A stretch of 64,000 nt of DNA from Tragulus kanchil (lineage: Eukaryota; Chordata; Mammalia; Artiodactyla; Tragulidae), in NCBI GenBank assembly GCA_022376925.1, contig JAIOJX010000005.1, positions 157,991,501 to 158,055,500 of the forward strand, read 5' to 3'. Shown in pieces: positions 45,145-56,169 of this stretch (position 1 is the first letter of the stretch; every line of letters starts with the position of its first letter). The notes below the pieces were generated by a model. That model was not told the DNA's origin. It was given only the letters and a program-made list of their open reading frames with translations, and searched no databases. A program made the translations under genes and the position numbers.

Positions 45145-47237
45145 AGGATTATAGTTTTCTACAGGAAAAATATAAGTGTAAATTACTTTGCTAACTTAGA
45201 CCAGCATCAAAAAATTCTAGATTTGGCCAAAGCTATTGATAAGTTGAAAAAGGAAAGGCACATCAAATAAAACATTTCTGGGCCCTTGAAATTGCTAAAG
45301 TCACAATGTTAAGGTTGCACAAGGGCTTGTAAATGATCTAATCTAAGCCACTCATTTTGCATTGAATAAAGAAGTCCAGAGATACTGATGGTTTTCAGAA
45401 TTTATACAACTAGTTAAAGGAAGAACCAGGAGTGGAACCCAGATCTCCTGGCTCCCTGTCAGTGTACTGTTGTATCACATTATCGTGTAAAAGTTTATCA
45501 AATATGCATAAATGTTTAATTAGTATGTGTGGTACAGAGACCCTAATGCGCTATCAAGTAGACATTCAACACATTAAAAATGTGTTTATTATGCCATAAA
45601 TTTGACATAACCTAACAGTAATATGTTAGCTATAATATACAATAAACATATCATTAACACTAATGTTGCTTGTTTTTTTGTAATTTAGAAGGGACTTGAT
45701 GGGAAGAATTTAGATAGCTTGTCCAACAAAGTTTGACACTTTACAGAAATATTAAGAAAGTTTGTCCAGAAGTTGTCCTAATCTCTCTTAAACGTATTCC
45801 TCCTGACATACTGCACCCCCAACCTGCCCTTGTCAAGATCACTGATTATTTCTACAGTGCTGAGCCCAGTGGTCTGTTATGAGTCCTTGTCCATGTGACC
45901 AGTCCTTCCTGTCTCTCTGACCTCTAAAATTGAAGTGCCCTGGACTCTGTCCATGACCCTCTATTCTTTATCCTCAACGATTATACTCATCCAGGCTTGA
46001 GGGCTTTAAACCATTTCTAGGCTCCCGAATTTATAGTTGGAGCCCAGACTTCTCTTGAACTCCAGACTCGTAAATTAAGCTGCTTACCTGACACCTTTAC
46101 TTGACTGTCTAATAGACGGAGGTTTCTCTTTACTGTAGTGTTGGCTCTGAGTTCTGTCAAATAGTGGTTTTTCCGTCAGGGTTATAATTCCCTTTAATGA
46201 CTTCATAGTCAGTCACTGAGCTTCACCACTTCTCCACAGGGTGTTTCTGGAGATCATAAGATAAACAAGATTATAGTTTTCTACAGGAAAAATATAAGTG
46301 TAAATTACTTTGCTAACTTAGACCAGCATCAAAAAATTCTAGATTTGGCCAAAGCTATTGATAAGTTGAAAAAGGAAAGGCACATCAAATAAAACATTTC
46401 TGGGCCCTTGAAATTGCTAAAGTCACAATGTTAAGGTTGCACAAGGGCTTGTAAATGATCTAATCTAAGCCACTCATTTTGCATTGAATAAAGAAGTCCA
46501 GAGATACTGATGGTTTTCAGAATTTATACAACTAGTTAAAGGAAGAACCAGGAGTGGAACCCAGATCTCCTGGCTCCCTGTCAGTGTACTGTTGTATCAC
46601 ATTATCGTGTAAAAGTTTATCAAATATGCATAAATGTTTAATTAGTATGTGTGGTACAGAGACCCTAATGCGCTATCAAGTAGACATTCAACACATTAAA
46701 AATGTGTTTATTATGCCATAAATTTGACATAACCTAACAGTAATGTTAGCTATAATATACAATAAACATATCATTAACACTAATGTTGCTTGTTTTTTTG
46801 TAATTTAGAAGGGACTTGATGGGAAGAATTTAGATAGCTTGTCCAACAAAGTTTGACACTTTACAGAAATATTAAGAAAGTTTGTCCAGAAGTTGTCCTA
46901 ATCTCTCTTAAACGTATTCCTCCTGACATACTGCACCCCCAACCTGCCCTTGTCAAGATCACTGATTATTTCTACAGTGCTGAGCCCAGTGGTCTGTTAT
47001 GAGTCCTTGTCCATGTGACCAGTCCTTCCTGTCTCTCTGACCTCTAAAATTGAAGTGCCCTGGACTCTGTCCATGACCCTCTATTCTTTATCCTCAACGA
47101 TTATACTCATCCAGGCTTGAGGGCTTTAAACCATTTCTAGGCTCCCGAATTTATAGTTGGAGCCCAGACTTCTCTTGAACTCCAGACTCGTAAATTAAGC
47201 TGCTTACCTGACACCTTTACTTGACTGTCTAATAGAC
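44993..47237 (+). repeat. Tandem duplication L (about 1.12 kb x2)
   Basis: Copy 1 is 44993-46117 and copy 2 is 46118-47237. Here the left end of copy 2 carries the deletions (CTCTTTACTG versus CTCTTTTTACTG; TTTTTCCGTC versus TTTTTCCCGTC), and AAAAAGG reads AAACAAG. It overlaps K at 44993-45144. The right part contains L2 sequence. Confidence 0.95.
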
Positions 47238-47740
47238 ATCTGAAATGTAACGTAAACAAAATCACATTCCTGAGCTGGCTGCTAAAATCCCCCTTCTCCT
47301 GCAGTCTTTCATGTTTTAGTAGATAGTAACTCCAAAAACCGTGGCATCTTCTCGTCCGTCAGTGAGTCCTATTAGTTCTACTTTCAGAATAATTCCAGAA
47401 CTGATCTTTTCTCACCATTTCAACACCCCTCACTCCATATAGTCCCCTCCACGGCCCCACAGATATAGTGCCCGTGACCTCTTGGGCTTTGTTTTTAGTT
47501 ACTCTTTTCCTTATTTTCTCTACTCCAGCCACACTGACCTCCCGCTGTCCTTGAACCACACAGGTGCTATTATCTCAGGACTTCTGAGTTTGTTCTTCCC
47601 TCTGCTAGAAATTTTTTCCTCCAGATATCTGCATGGCTCATTTCTTTACCCCAAATCTTCACTCTAAGTAGGTCTAAGTAGGCCATTTCTTAGACCTTCC
47701 TTGACTATCCTATTTTGAAAAACCTCCCGAAATCTAGAAC
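45815..47740 (+). mobile_element. LINE-2 fragment, plus strand, partly duplicated
   Basis: L2 words in order: GACTTCTCTTGAACTCCAGA, CTGCTTACCTGACACCTTTA, CTTGACTGTCTAATAGACAT, CACACTGACCTCCCGCTGTC and GAAATTTTTTCCTCCAGATA. Duplication L repeats the first about 300 bp (45815-46117 and 46930-47237), and the complete run continues to about 47740. A short TAGGTCTAAGTAGG repeat sits at about 47667-47682. Confidence 0.75.
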
Positions 47741-48156
47741 CATACATGACACTGGGTTAATTGCTCAGTAAACACACTTGGACTGTTGAAAGGACAAAGG
47801 CCCACTCTTCCTTTGTAGATTTCAGAGAAAAGACTGTTTATCTGGTTGAGGCCTGAATGACCAAAGGCGTATGTCCTAAGAGTGTTTCTGTTTGAACATT
47901 ATGTTTTGTTGGTAGTTTGTGGGAAATGTTCTGAGTAGTGCTTTTCACCTGCTGCACTCTGAACTTGTGCCCTGTCCGTCACTTTCACAGCCTGCCTGAG
48001 AGTTGGACTTACCTGCTTACCACCTTAGTTCTGAAAGGTTGTTAGTTGACAGTCTGTACCTTATTGTGAGAAGGTGACTGTCATCTCCCTACTTCAACTG
48101 TTACTCTCTGAAAACAGGGTTTTAATGTACTAAATTGCCATAGAGACAGTAGTAGC

Positions 48157-48157
<1 letters not shown>
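47741..48157. other. Unassigned non-coding sequence
   Basis: No gene, no confident repeat. Confidence 0.4.

Positions 48158-48194
<37 letters not shown>
48158..48194 (+). repeat. (TG)n microsatellite
   Basis: About 18 uninterrupted TG units directly abutting the 3' end of a minus-strand CHR-type SINE. It is probably polymorphic in length. Confidence 0.95.
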
Positions 48195-48195
<1 letters not shown>

Positions 48196-48292
48196 CTGCA
48201 CTTGCAGAATCTTAGTTCCCCTGCTAGGGATGAACCTAGGCCCTGGCAGTGAAAGCTCTGAGTCCTAACACCGGACCTCCAGGGAATTCCCA
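48195..48292 (-). mobile_element. CHR-type SINE fragment, minus strand
   Basis: GGCTGCACTTGCAGAATCTT, AGTTCCCCTGCTAGGGATGA and CCGGACCTCCAGGGAATTCC correspond to a degraded tRNA-Glu-derived SINE in antisense. Its tail has been replaced by the TG repeat. Confidence 0.75.
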
Positions 48293-48404
48293 GTGGTCGC
48301 ATTCTTAAAGTCATGTCTTTCTACAAATGTTTCAGAATGTCACAGTCACTGCAGTTGATGTAGGTGAAAAAAACCTTCCTTCTCTGTCCCCAGAGACCAC
48401 TAGA

Positions 48405-48500
48405 CTCTGGAACTGGTGGGTTTTGTTTAGAATTCCAGCTCTAAAACTCATCCAGCTGTGTGACCTTGAAAAGATTTCTTAAAATCTGAAACTGGGTTTG
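48405..48500 (+). repeat. MIR fragment
   Basis: AATTCCAGCTCTAAAACTCA and CCAGCTGTGTGACCTTGAAA match the central MIR core. Confidence 0.65.
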
Positions 48501-49399
48501 ACATGTCACCCTTTGAAACAGGGTGCTATCATTTGCTTTTTCTGCTTCCCTCTTTTCTTTGTATCCCTTCCCAGAGAAGAGCCTCAATTGCTATGTTTTT
48601 TCAAACCTTAAATACAGAGATCCCTATTTGAACACTGTCCCATGCTCTAAATTTATATTCAGAGTTAATCTTATACATTTCAGTATGGTCCTTCACCCCT
48701 AATTGTTATTAATGAAACCATCTTCTTTTCGTGAACTATGTACTGAACAAAATGCCTAGAATCTTCACTTTACGAGCAGTGCAAAGTAAGACAGATACAT
48801 CTAGGAGTTAAGATGAAAGATGACTGCATCAGAAAACATGTGGAAAAAGGGTTACAGCTTTCACAGGCCTTCTCAAGATGCCATTCGTTTTCAAAGAACT
48901 AACAGTAAACCCAGAAAAAGACAGATTATTTTCACACTTCTTTTCAGTGACTAGTAGTAAAAATTAATAATAATGGGAAACGAACATGAATCCAAATAAG
49001 ATATTTGCAACTTTCTGTATTTCTTCTTCCTCAAGCTGTTGTGAACTGACAAACACCACTACTGACAAACCTCAGAGTCTTGAAACCTGGGGAGGAGAAC
49101 TGACTAGAGCTCCCTCCCCTCCTGTACGGAGCTGCCAGTTGCTGTCCCCCTCCCGTGGCTCCCGTGGGCAGCGGGACATGTTCAGGGGCCATGCCTGGCC
49201 ACTCTTGTCCCTGCTCTTCCTTTATCTTTGTGTCACCATGACCTCTCCATCTTAAAACATACACAGCTTATTATTGTTGATTCTGCATCTATCTACTCCT
49301 ACTCCTTCAGCCTTAGATTTATTGTAGTTTGTTTTAAATGATATGATCCTGTGGTATACATTACCACCAGTTGTATGATGTACTATCATTTTTTAAGAA
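48501..49399. other. Unassigned non-coding sequence
   Basis: No gene. 49060-49250 is GC-richer, with overlapping 77- and 89-residue open frames on opposite strands, neither showing a domain. The cluster resembles chance ORFs in GC-rich DNA. Confidence 0.4.
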
Positions 49400-49742
49400 A
49401 ATTTTATTTGTTTTATTTTAGGCTGTGCTGGGTCTTCGTTGCTGCTTGGGCTTTTCTCTAGTTGTGGCAAGCAGGGGTTACTGTTTGTTGCAGTGTGCAG
49501 ACTTCTTCTTGCGAGGACTTCCTTTTGCAGAGTACAGGCTCTAGGGCATGTGGGCTTCAGAAGTTGTGGCATTTGAGCTCAGTAGTGGCAACTCCCAGGC
49601 TCTAGAGAACAGGCTTAACAGTTGTGGTGCACAGGCTTAGTTGCTTCATGGCGTGTGGGAGCAAATCATGGATCGAGGATCTAAGCCATGTCTCCCGCCT
49701 TGGCAAGTGGATTCTTTACCACAGAGCCACCAGAGGAGCTGC
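49400..49742 (-). mobile_element. CHR-2 type SINE, minus strand
   Basis: ATTTTATTTGTTTTATTTTA then GGCTGTGCTGGGTCTTCGTT, GTGTGCAGACTTCTTCTTGC, GGCTCTAGGGCATGTGGGCT, GTTGTGGTGCACAGGCTTAG and CTTTACCACAGAGCCACCAG give a full-length, moderately diverged CHR-2 in antisense. The tRNA head lies at its right end. Confidence 0.85.
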
Positions 49743-50291
49743 CATCACCTGTTTTTGACACCATATTTGATTGTGCAACTTTAGGAGGACAAAAGGAAAC
49801 TGGCTTGGTTAACGTATCATAAGAAGTTTGGAGAACAGCTAGATGCTTGGGGAGGGTACACACGTGTGTTCCTATGATTGCAGCTGCCGTCGTTGTAGGC
49901 TTGTAATTCATAGTACTTCCTGTTTACAGAGACTGGAGGGGCCCACTCTGTGACTCGAATAATGCCAGCAGCTGACTCACGCAGCTCGAGGTATCTGCTG
50001 CTTGGGAAAAGCACAGGGCTAGGCTGCAAGCATCCAGAGCTATCTTGCTCCCTTTTCTTAAATGAAAAACGCCACGAATGAAAATGTTGATGTTAACATA
50101 ATCTATACAGATTAGAGTCTGAACAACTATTGCCTTATTAATTTCATTTATAAAAAGTAATGTAGTCTTTCCTTGAAGTGTTGGACAGTAAAGTATGAGG
50201 GGAGGGCATAGTGGGAGATTTAATTTTAAGTGGAAAATTGGAGTTTGTTTTTTTTCTTTAATTTTTTTTGGAGGGGTGGGGAGGGTGGCAG
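49743..50291. other. Unassigned non-coding sequence
   Basis: No gene or repeat named. Confidence 0.4.
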
Positions 50292-50552
50292 GCAGGCCAC
50301 TTCTGTCGGTCTTTCATTTATCTGTTTTCATCCATCTTTGTTCTTTGGCCCATGTGGGCCTCCCATCGCAGTGGCCTCTCTCCTCGCAGAGCACCGGCTC
50401 TGGGCACATGCGCTCCAGAGCTTTGGCTCGGTAATTGGACACATCGGTCCAGCCACTCCACAGCACATGGGATCTTCCCAGGCCAGGGATTGAACGGGCG
50501 CCCCTTGCACTGCAAGGCAGTGTCCTTACCCACTGGACCACCAGGGAAGCCC
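50292..50552 (-). mobile_element. Lineage SINE, minus strand
   Basis: GGCCACTTCTGTCGGTCTTT, TCATCCATCTTTGTTCTTTG, GTAATTGGACACATCGGTCC and CACTGGACCACCAGGGAAGC. It is close to full length. The open frames here on both strands are SINE shadows. Confidence 0.9.
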
Positions 50553-50581
50553 CTGTCTTTTTTTTTTCTTTTAAGAGAGTT

Positions 50582-50876
50582 TTTTTGTTGTTGTTTTGGT
50601 TTACCTTTAAGTCATCATTTATTTATTTATTTATTTTTTCATCATTTATTTTTTATCCATCTTTATTCTTTGGCATGTGTGGGCCTCCCATTGCAGTGGC
50701 CTCTCTCATTGCAGAGCACTGGCTCTAGGTGCATGCACTCCAGAGCACCGGCTTGTAATTGAACACACTGGCCCAGCCGCTCCGTTACACGTGGGATCTT
50801 CCCAAGCCAGGGATCAAGCCGGTGCCTCTTGCACTACAAGGTGGACTCTTTAGCCACTGGTTCACCACGGAAGTCC
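50582..50876 (-). mobile_element. Lineage SINE, minus strand, second in tandem
   Basis: A T-rich tail containing (ATTT)n, then TCCATCTTTATTCTTTGGCA, GTGGGCCTCCCATTGCAGTG, GCTTGTAATTGAACACACTG and GCCACTGGTTCACCACGGAA. AGAGTTT occurs on both sides (about 50576 and 50877) as a probable target-site duplication. It is more diverged than its neighbour 30 bp upstream, with both in the same orientation. Confidence 0.85.
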
Positions 50877-51494
50877 AGAGTTTGTCTTTTTTGAATATTC
50901 TTTTCTCTACTATTTCTGTTAGCAATGGCAGGAATCCTTAACCCGTAGCTTATTTTTTTTAACCTTTTAATAAAATAGAGCCTCTTATTTATCTGCTTAT
51001 CAGTACCAGGAAGAGATTCTGTATAACTTTCAGGTTTAAGATAGCAAAAGATGTGTGGCATTAAATGATTTTGTTCCAGATTGTTAATTTTATGATTGGA
51101 ATATTAATATTGAAAGTTCCCTTAGATTTGTGTTTATAACAGAATATTCTCATGCCTCAATACATTAGTAGAAAGGCAGAGATATATGGGGTACTTCTGT
51201 TCTAAAGGTCAATTGTTTTAGTTTGTTAGAGTTTTCAAGATTTTTTTCTTTCTCTAAGATAAAATTTAAGTCTTCTGTATCTCAGTCTTGTGAAAGGCTT
51301 AGAGGAAAACTGTGTGAACAACCTGAGGTGGTAGTGTTTCTCTGGGCTCATAGTGAGCCAAAGGAACATATCTTCACGGTTGTGACACATCAAACTTGTA
51401 TTAAGCATATGTGTATTCCTAGAACCAATGGAACACAGAATAAAAGCGTATTTCCTATTTTCTAAGAGTTTCTATGTAGATGTATAGATACTGC
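50877..51494. other. Unassigned non-coding sequence
   Basis: No gene. AT-rich, with an 80-residue plus-strand open frame that has no recognisable similarity. Confidence 0.4.
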
Positions 51495-51668
51495 CTGTAT
51501 GTGTTAGTCACTCAGTCGTGTCCAACTCTTTGTGACCATGTGGACTTTAGACCTCGAGGCTCCTCTATCCATGGGATTCTCCAGGCAGCAATACTGGAGT
51601 GGATTACCATTCCCTTCTCTAGGGGATCCTCCTGACCCAGGGATTGAACCTGGACCTCCCATACTGCC
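51495..51668 (-). mobile_element. Bov-A/BovB-type SINE module, minus strand
   Basis: GTGTTAGTCACTCAGTCGTG, TCCAACTCTTTGTGACCATG, ATCCATGGGATTCTCCAGGC and GACCCAGGGATTGAACCTGG are the antisense Bov-A landmarks, with a tRNA-like end on the right, so it is probably Bov-tA. Well preserved. Confidence 0.9.
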
Positions 51669-52304
51669 TCTGTATCCTTATCTATATCATTATCTATATT
51701 AGACATGTTGTTTATGTAGCTCTGTCTATCTATAAACATATATACATACATGAAATGACTGAAACAAAATTTGATGTGTGAGCACAAGGTGTTTCAGTAC
51801 AGACTACTGGAGAGGGAGAGTTCTTTGAGTTTGAATACACTCATTCAACTTGGTTGAATGCCAAGTACCTCATCTTCCAGTCACTGAGGAAACTGGAAGC
51901 AGTGAGCCCAACCAGTCCCTGTTGTTGTGGAGCATATATTTCCTGGTGGAGGAAAGAAAAATAGTAAATAAGTCAGTTTCACATATGAATGCTGCAAGAA
52001 AATACTGATAAAACATGGTAGAGGAGTGGGAAACTTTAAATTGTGTAGTCAGAGAAGATAAAATTTATGCTGAAGCTTGAGTGATGGAAAGGCATCAGTA
52101 AATAGAAATCTCAAGGCAGGTATTTCAGGCAGGAGTACTCTTGAAAGGTCACACTGTTAGGATGGGCTTGGTGTGTTCGTGGACCAGAAAGAAGGCCATG
52201 TGGCAAGAGGGAGGGTGGTAGTAGGTGCAGTTGGAGATGTGGCAAGGTGCTCGATCATGTAGGGTGCCAGGTGAGATGGCTTGCAATTAGAATATTTTAA
52301 AGAC

Positions 52305-52335
52305 CAAAAATAAATAAATAAGTAAATAAATAAAG
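52305..52335 (+). repeat. (AAAT)n tract (copy 1; second at about 53439-53469)
   Basis: AAAATAAATAAATAAGTAAA and continuing ATAAATAAA, bounded by AAAGACC on both sides. It lies in the L2 copy and is doubled by duplication M. Confidence 0.8.
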
Positions 52336-52639
52336 ACCCCCCAATTTTTTTCTCTGATTGTAATAGAGATAGATGCAAGAATAGAAACTGAGAGACCATG
52401 GCCCAGAGGAGAAGTGACAAAAGTGGGGCCTTGGGTGCTAGTTGTGGAAATAGAACACTGTGAATATCTGATTCAGGATATATTCAGAATTTGTTGGTGG
52501 GGTAGATCCAGAGAAAGGAGGAGAGAAGTTTTTGGTTTGAGCAAATGGATGAATGATAGTGAGAAGGACTGTGGGGAGAAGCAGGCTTGAAGAATGAAAA
52601 TCGGGAGTTGTGTTTTAGTCAAGTTCATTTTGAAGTATG

Positions 52640-52830
52640 TGGTTCTGACACTGGCTGTGGTGAGTACTGAGCAAACTGTTTCAGTGTCCTCATCTGTAAA
52701 GTGGTGATGGTAGCTATGCTTATGCCACATGGCTGGTGTAAAATTTTAATGAATTAGTGTCCCTGAAGCACTTAAAACAGGACTGGATACACATTAATTT
52801 GTCAGTAAATTTTAGCGATTATTGCAATTA
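52640..52830 (+). repeat. MIR SINE (copy 1; second at 53774-53964)
   Basis: GGTTCTGACACTGGCTGTGG, TTTCAGTGTCCTCATCTGTA, AAGTGGTGATGGTAGCTATG and GAAGCACTTAAAACAGGACT follow the MIR consensus order. Confidence 0.72.
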
Positions 52831-53963
52831 CTGTTTTACTATCAATAATAGTAAAAATAATACATATCAAAGTAAGATGTTGAATAGGCAATAGGATATA
52901 TGAGTCTGGAGGTCAGGATAAAAGTAAAGATTGGATATTAAGTTTTAGAGTTATCAGCACATTGGTGGATATGTAAAATCATTGGACTGGATGAGACTGC
53001 TTATAGAGAGAGGGGAAGAAAGGGGGAGGAACTGAAGAATGAGCCCTCCAGTATTTAGAGGACAAGAAGAAGAGGCTGAGTCCACTAAGTACAAAGAAGG
53101 GCTGTTGAGACAGGAGAGAAACCTGAAGGGTGTTGCATCCTGGAAGAAAAATGGTAGAGGAGTGAAACTTTAAATTGTGTAGTCAGAGAAGATAAAATTT
53201 ATGCTGAAGCTTGAGTGATGGAAAGGCATCAGTAAATAGAAATCTCAAGGCAGGTATTTCAGGCAGGAGTACTCTTGAAAGGTCACACTGTTAGGATGGG
53301 CTTGGTGTGTTCGTGGACCAGAAAGAAGGCCATGTGGCAAGAGGGAGGGTGGTAGTAGGTGCAGTTGGAGATGTGGCAAGGTGCTCGATCATGTAGGGTG
53401 CCAGGTGAGATGGCTTGCAATTAGAATATTTTAAAGACCAAAAATAAATAAATAAGTAAATAAATAAAGACCCCCCAATTTTTTTCTCTGATTGTAATAG
53501 AGATAGATGCAAGAATAGAAACTGAGAGACCATGGCCCAGAGGAGAAGTGACAAAAGTGGGGCCTTGGGTGCTAGTTGTGGAAATAGAACACTGTGAATA
53601 TCTGATTCAGGATATATTCAGAATTTGTTGGTGGGGTAGATCCAGAGAAAGGAGGAGAGAAGTTTTTGGTTTGAGCAAATGGATGAATGATAGTGAGAAG
53701 GACTGTGGGGAGAAGCAGGCTTGAAGAATGAAAATCGGGAGTTGTGTTTTAGTCAAGTTCATTTTGAAGTATGTGGTTCTGACACTGGCTGTGGTGAGTA
53801 CTGAGCAAACTGTTTCAGTGTCCTCATCTGTAAAGTGGTGATGGTAGCTATGCTTATGCCACATGGCTGGTGTAAAATTTTAATGAATTAGTGTCCCTGA
53901 AGCACTTAAAACAGGACTGGATACACATTAATTTGTCAGTAAATTTTAGCGATTATTGCAATT

Positions 53964-56169
53964 ACTGTTTTACTATCAATAATAGTAAAAATAATACATA
54001 TCAAAGTAAGATGTTGAATAGGCAATAGGATATATGAGTCTGGAGGTCAGGATAAAAGTAAAGATTGGATATTAAGTTTTAGAGTTATCAGCACATTGGT
54101 GGATATGTAAAATCATTGGACTGGATGAGACTGCTTATAGAGAGAGGGGAAGAAAGGGGGAGGAACTGAAGAATGAGCCCTCCAGTATTTAGAGGACAAG
54201 AAGAAGAGGCTGAGTCCACTAAGTACAAAGAAGGGCTGTTGAGACAGGAGAGAAACCTGAAGGGTGTTGCATCCTGGAAGCAAAGTATAGAAAATGTTAA
54301 AAGATAAAAAGTTGACTATACCAAATGATGCTGAAAGGAAAGTAAGAGTAAAAAGGAAGACAAACCCAAACATTGGATTTGACAAAGGTAAATTGATGGT
54401 ATCCTTGACAAGCCATTTCGGGGGAAAGGTGGGAATGAAATCCCAATTGGAGCGGCCAGAAAGAATGGGGAGGGAAGAAATGGGGCAGTAGCCAGAGAGG
54501 CATGGGGAATGGGAGATATCTTGGGAAGGTTATTTCAATATGAGGATATTAAGATACATTTGTATGCTAATTGGAATGATTCAGTAGAGAGGGAGAATTT
54601 TATGATATAAAAGAGAAAGGCAGTGATTATAAGAACAAAGTCCTTGAGTAGTCATAAAAGGGTATGATCCAGTGGAGACGTAGAAAGGGAACAAAGACAC
54701 TTCCTCCATAGAAAATGGAGACAAGCCAGAGTATGAACTGGGTCAGAAGTCAGATGGCAGGTTTGGGGATGGGATGATGGTAATTTTTGTCTAATGTTCA
54801 TGCCTTTTAAGATGAGGTACAAGGTGAAATCAGAATAAGAGATGCAGGGGGACTTGAAGTGTTCATAGTGAGTTGAGGATCTAGACAAACACTACAAAAA
54901 ATGGTTTGAAAAAATTTGAAAACTGCATTCTGAACAGTAAGGAAAAAATAAGGAAGAGATAGTCCTCACATAGCAAAGACAGTCAGATATTTGTTACTGG
55001 TAATAAAACACAATTATTAAACTTTTGTCTTACTTCCATTTTCTTCAGTAAGGAGTTTGACATTAATGTAAAATAATACTGTTTTACTATCAATAATAGT
55101 AAAATAATACATATCAAAGAATGTTGAATAGGCAATAGGATATATGAGTCTGGAGGTCAGGATAAAAGTAAAGATTGGATATTAAGTTTTAGAGTTATCA
55201 GCACATTGGTGGATATGTAAAATCATTGGACTGGATGAGACTGCTTATAGAGAGAGGGGAAGAAAGGGGGAGGAACTGAAGAATGAGCCCTCCAGTATTT
55301 AGAGGACAAGAAGAAGAGGCTGAGTCCACTAAGTACAAAGAAGGGCTGTTGAGACAGGAGAGAAACCTGAAGGGTGTTGCATCCTGGAAGCAAAGTATAG
55401 AAAATGTTAAAAGATAAAAAGTTGACTATACCAAATGATGCTGAAAGGAAAGTAAGAGTAAAAAGGAAGACAAACCCAAACATTGGATTTGACAAAGGTA
55501 AATTGATGGTATCCTTGACAAGCCATTTCGGGGGAAAGGTGGGAATGAAATCCCAATTGGAGCGGCCAGAAAGAATGGGGAGGGAAGAAATGGGGCAATA
55601 GCCAGAGAGGCATGGGGAATGGGAGATATCTTGGGAAGGTTATTTCAATATGAGGATATTAAGATACATTTGTATGCTAATTGGAATGATTCAGTAGAGA
55701 GGGAGAATTTTATGATATAAAAGAGAAAGGCAGTGATTATAAGAACAAAGTCCTTGAGTAGTCATAAAAGGGTATGATCCAGTGGAGACGTAGAAAGGGA
55801 ACAAAGACACTTCCTCCATAGAAAATGGAGACAAGTCAGAGTATGAACTGGGTCAGAAGTCAGATGGCAGGTTTGGGGATGGGATGATGGTAATTTTTGT
55901 CTAATGTTCATGCCTTTTAAGATGAGGTACAAGGTGAAATCAGAATAAGAGATGCAGGGGGACTTGAAGTGTTCATAGTGAGTTGAGGATCTAGACAAAC
56001 ACTACAAAAAATGGTTTGAAAAAATTTGAAAACTGCATTCTGAACAGTAAGGAAAAAATAAGGAAGAGATAGTCCTCACATAGCAAAGACAGTCAGATAT
56101 TTGTTACTGGTAATAAAACACAATTATTAAACTTTTGTCTTACTTCCATTTTCTTCAGTAAGGAGTTTG
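53964..56169 (+). repeat. Tandem duplication N (1.11 kb x2), chained to M and O
   Basis: Copy 1 is 53964-55077 and copy 2 is 55078-56169, offset 1114 falling to 1110 through small deletions at the start of copy 2 (AAAGAATGTTGAATAGG versus AAAGTAAGATGTTGAATAGG). The right end of copy 1 diverges after AGGAGTTTG. Isolated substitutions also occur (GGGGCAGTAGCC versus GGGGCAATAGCC). Because M, N and O overlap, parts of this region appear three times. Confidence 0.95.

Larger units (their letters stand above)
52015..54280 (+). repeat. Tandem duplication M (1.13 kb x2)
   Basis: Copy 1 is 52015-53150 and copy 2 is 53151-54280, offset 1134-1136. The left end of copy 2 lacks two G (GAGTGAAAC versus GAGTGGGAAAC). 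The junction shows AAAA where neither flank agrees. It consists of L2 and a MIR. Confidence 0.95.
51840..54920 (-). mobile_element. Long LINE-2 copy, minus strand, split by MIR and duplications
   Basis: Antisense L2 ORF2 and 3' region: GGTATTTCAGGCAGGAGTAC, GTGGACCAGAAAGAAGGCCA, GATATATGAGTCTGGAGGTC, GACTGGATGAGACTGC and GTTGCATCCTGGAAGCAAAG. A minus-strand translation contains KTQLPIF and QQILNIS, fitting the L2 ORF2 C-terminus. A MIR lies inside at about 52640-52830. Duplications M and N repeat parts of it, with a third partial instance at about 55126-56030. No intact frame. Confidence 0.82.

Noticed and set aside
48158..48194. TG repeat as a regulatory enhancer element
   Set aside because: It abuts a degraded SINE end, a common origin of microsatellites. 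There is no supporting promoter or gene nearby.
49031..49264. GC-rich overlapping frames as a coding exon
   Set aside because: Both strands are open to a similar extent, no convincing splice sites bound either frame, and no protein family is recognised.
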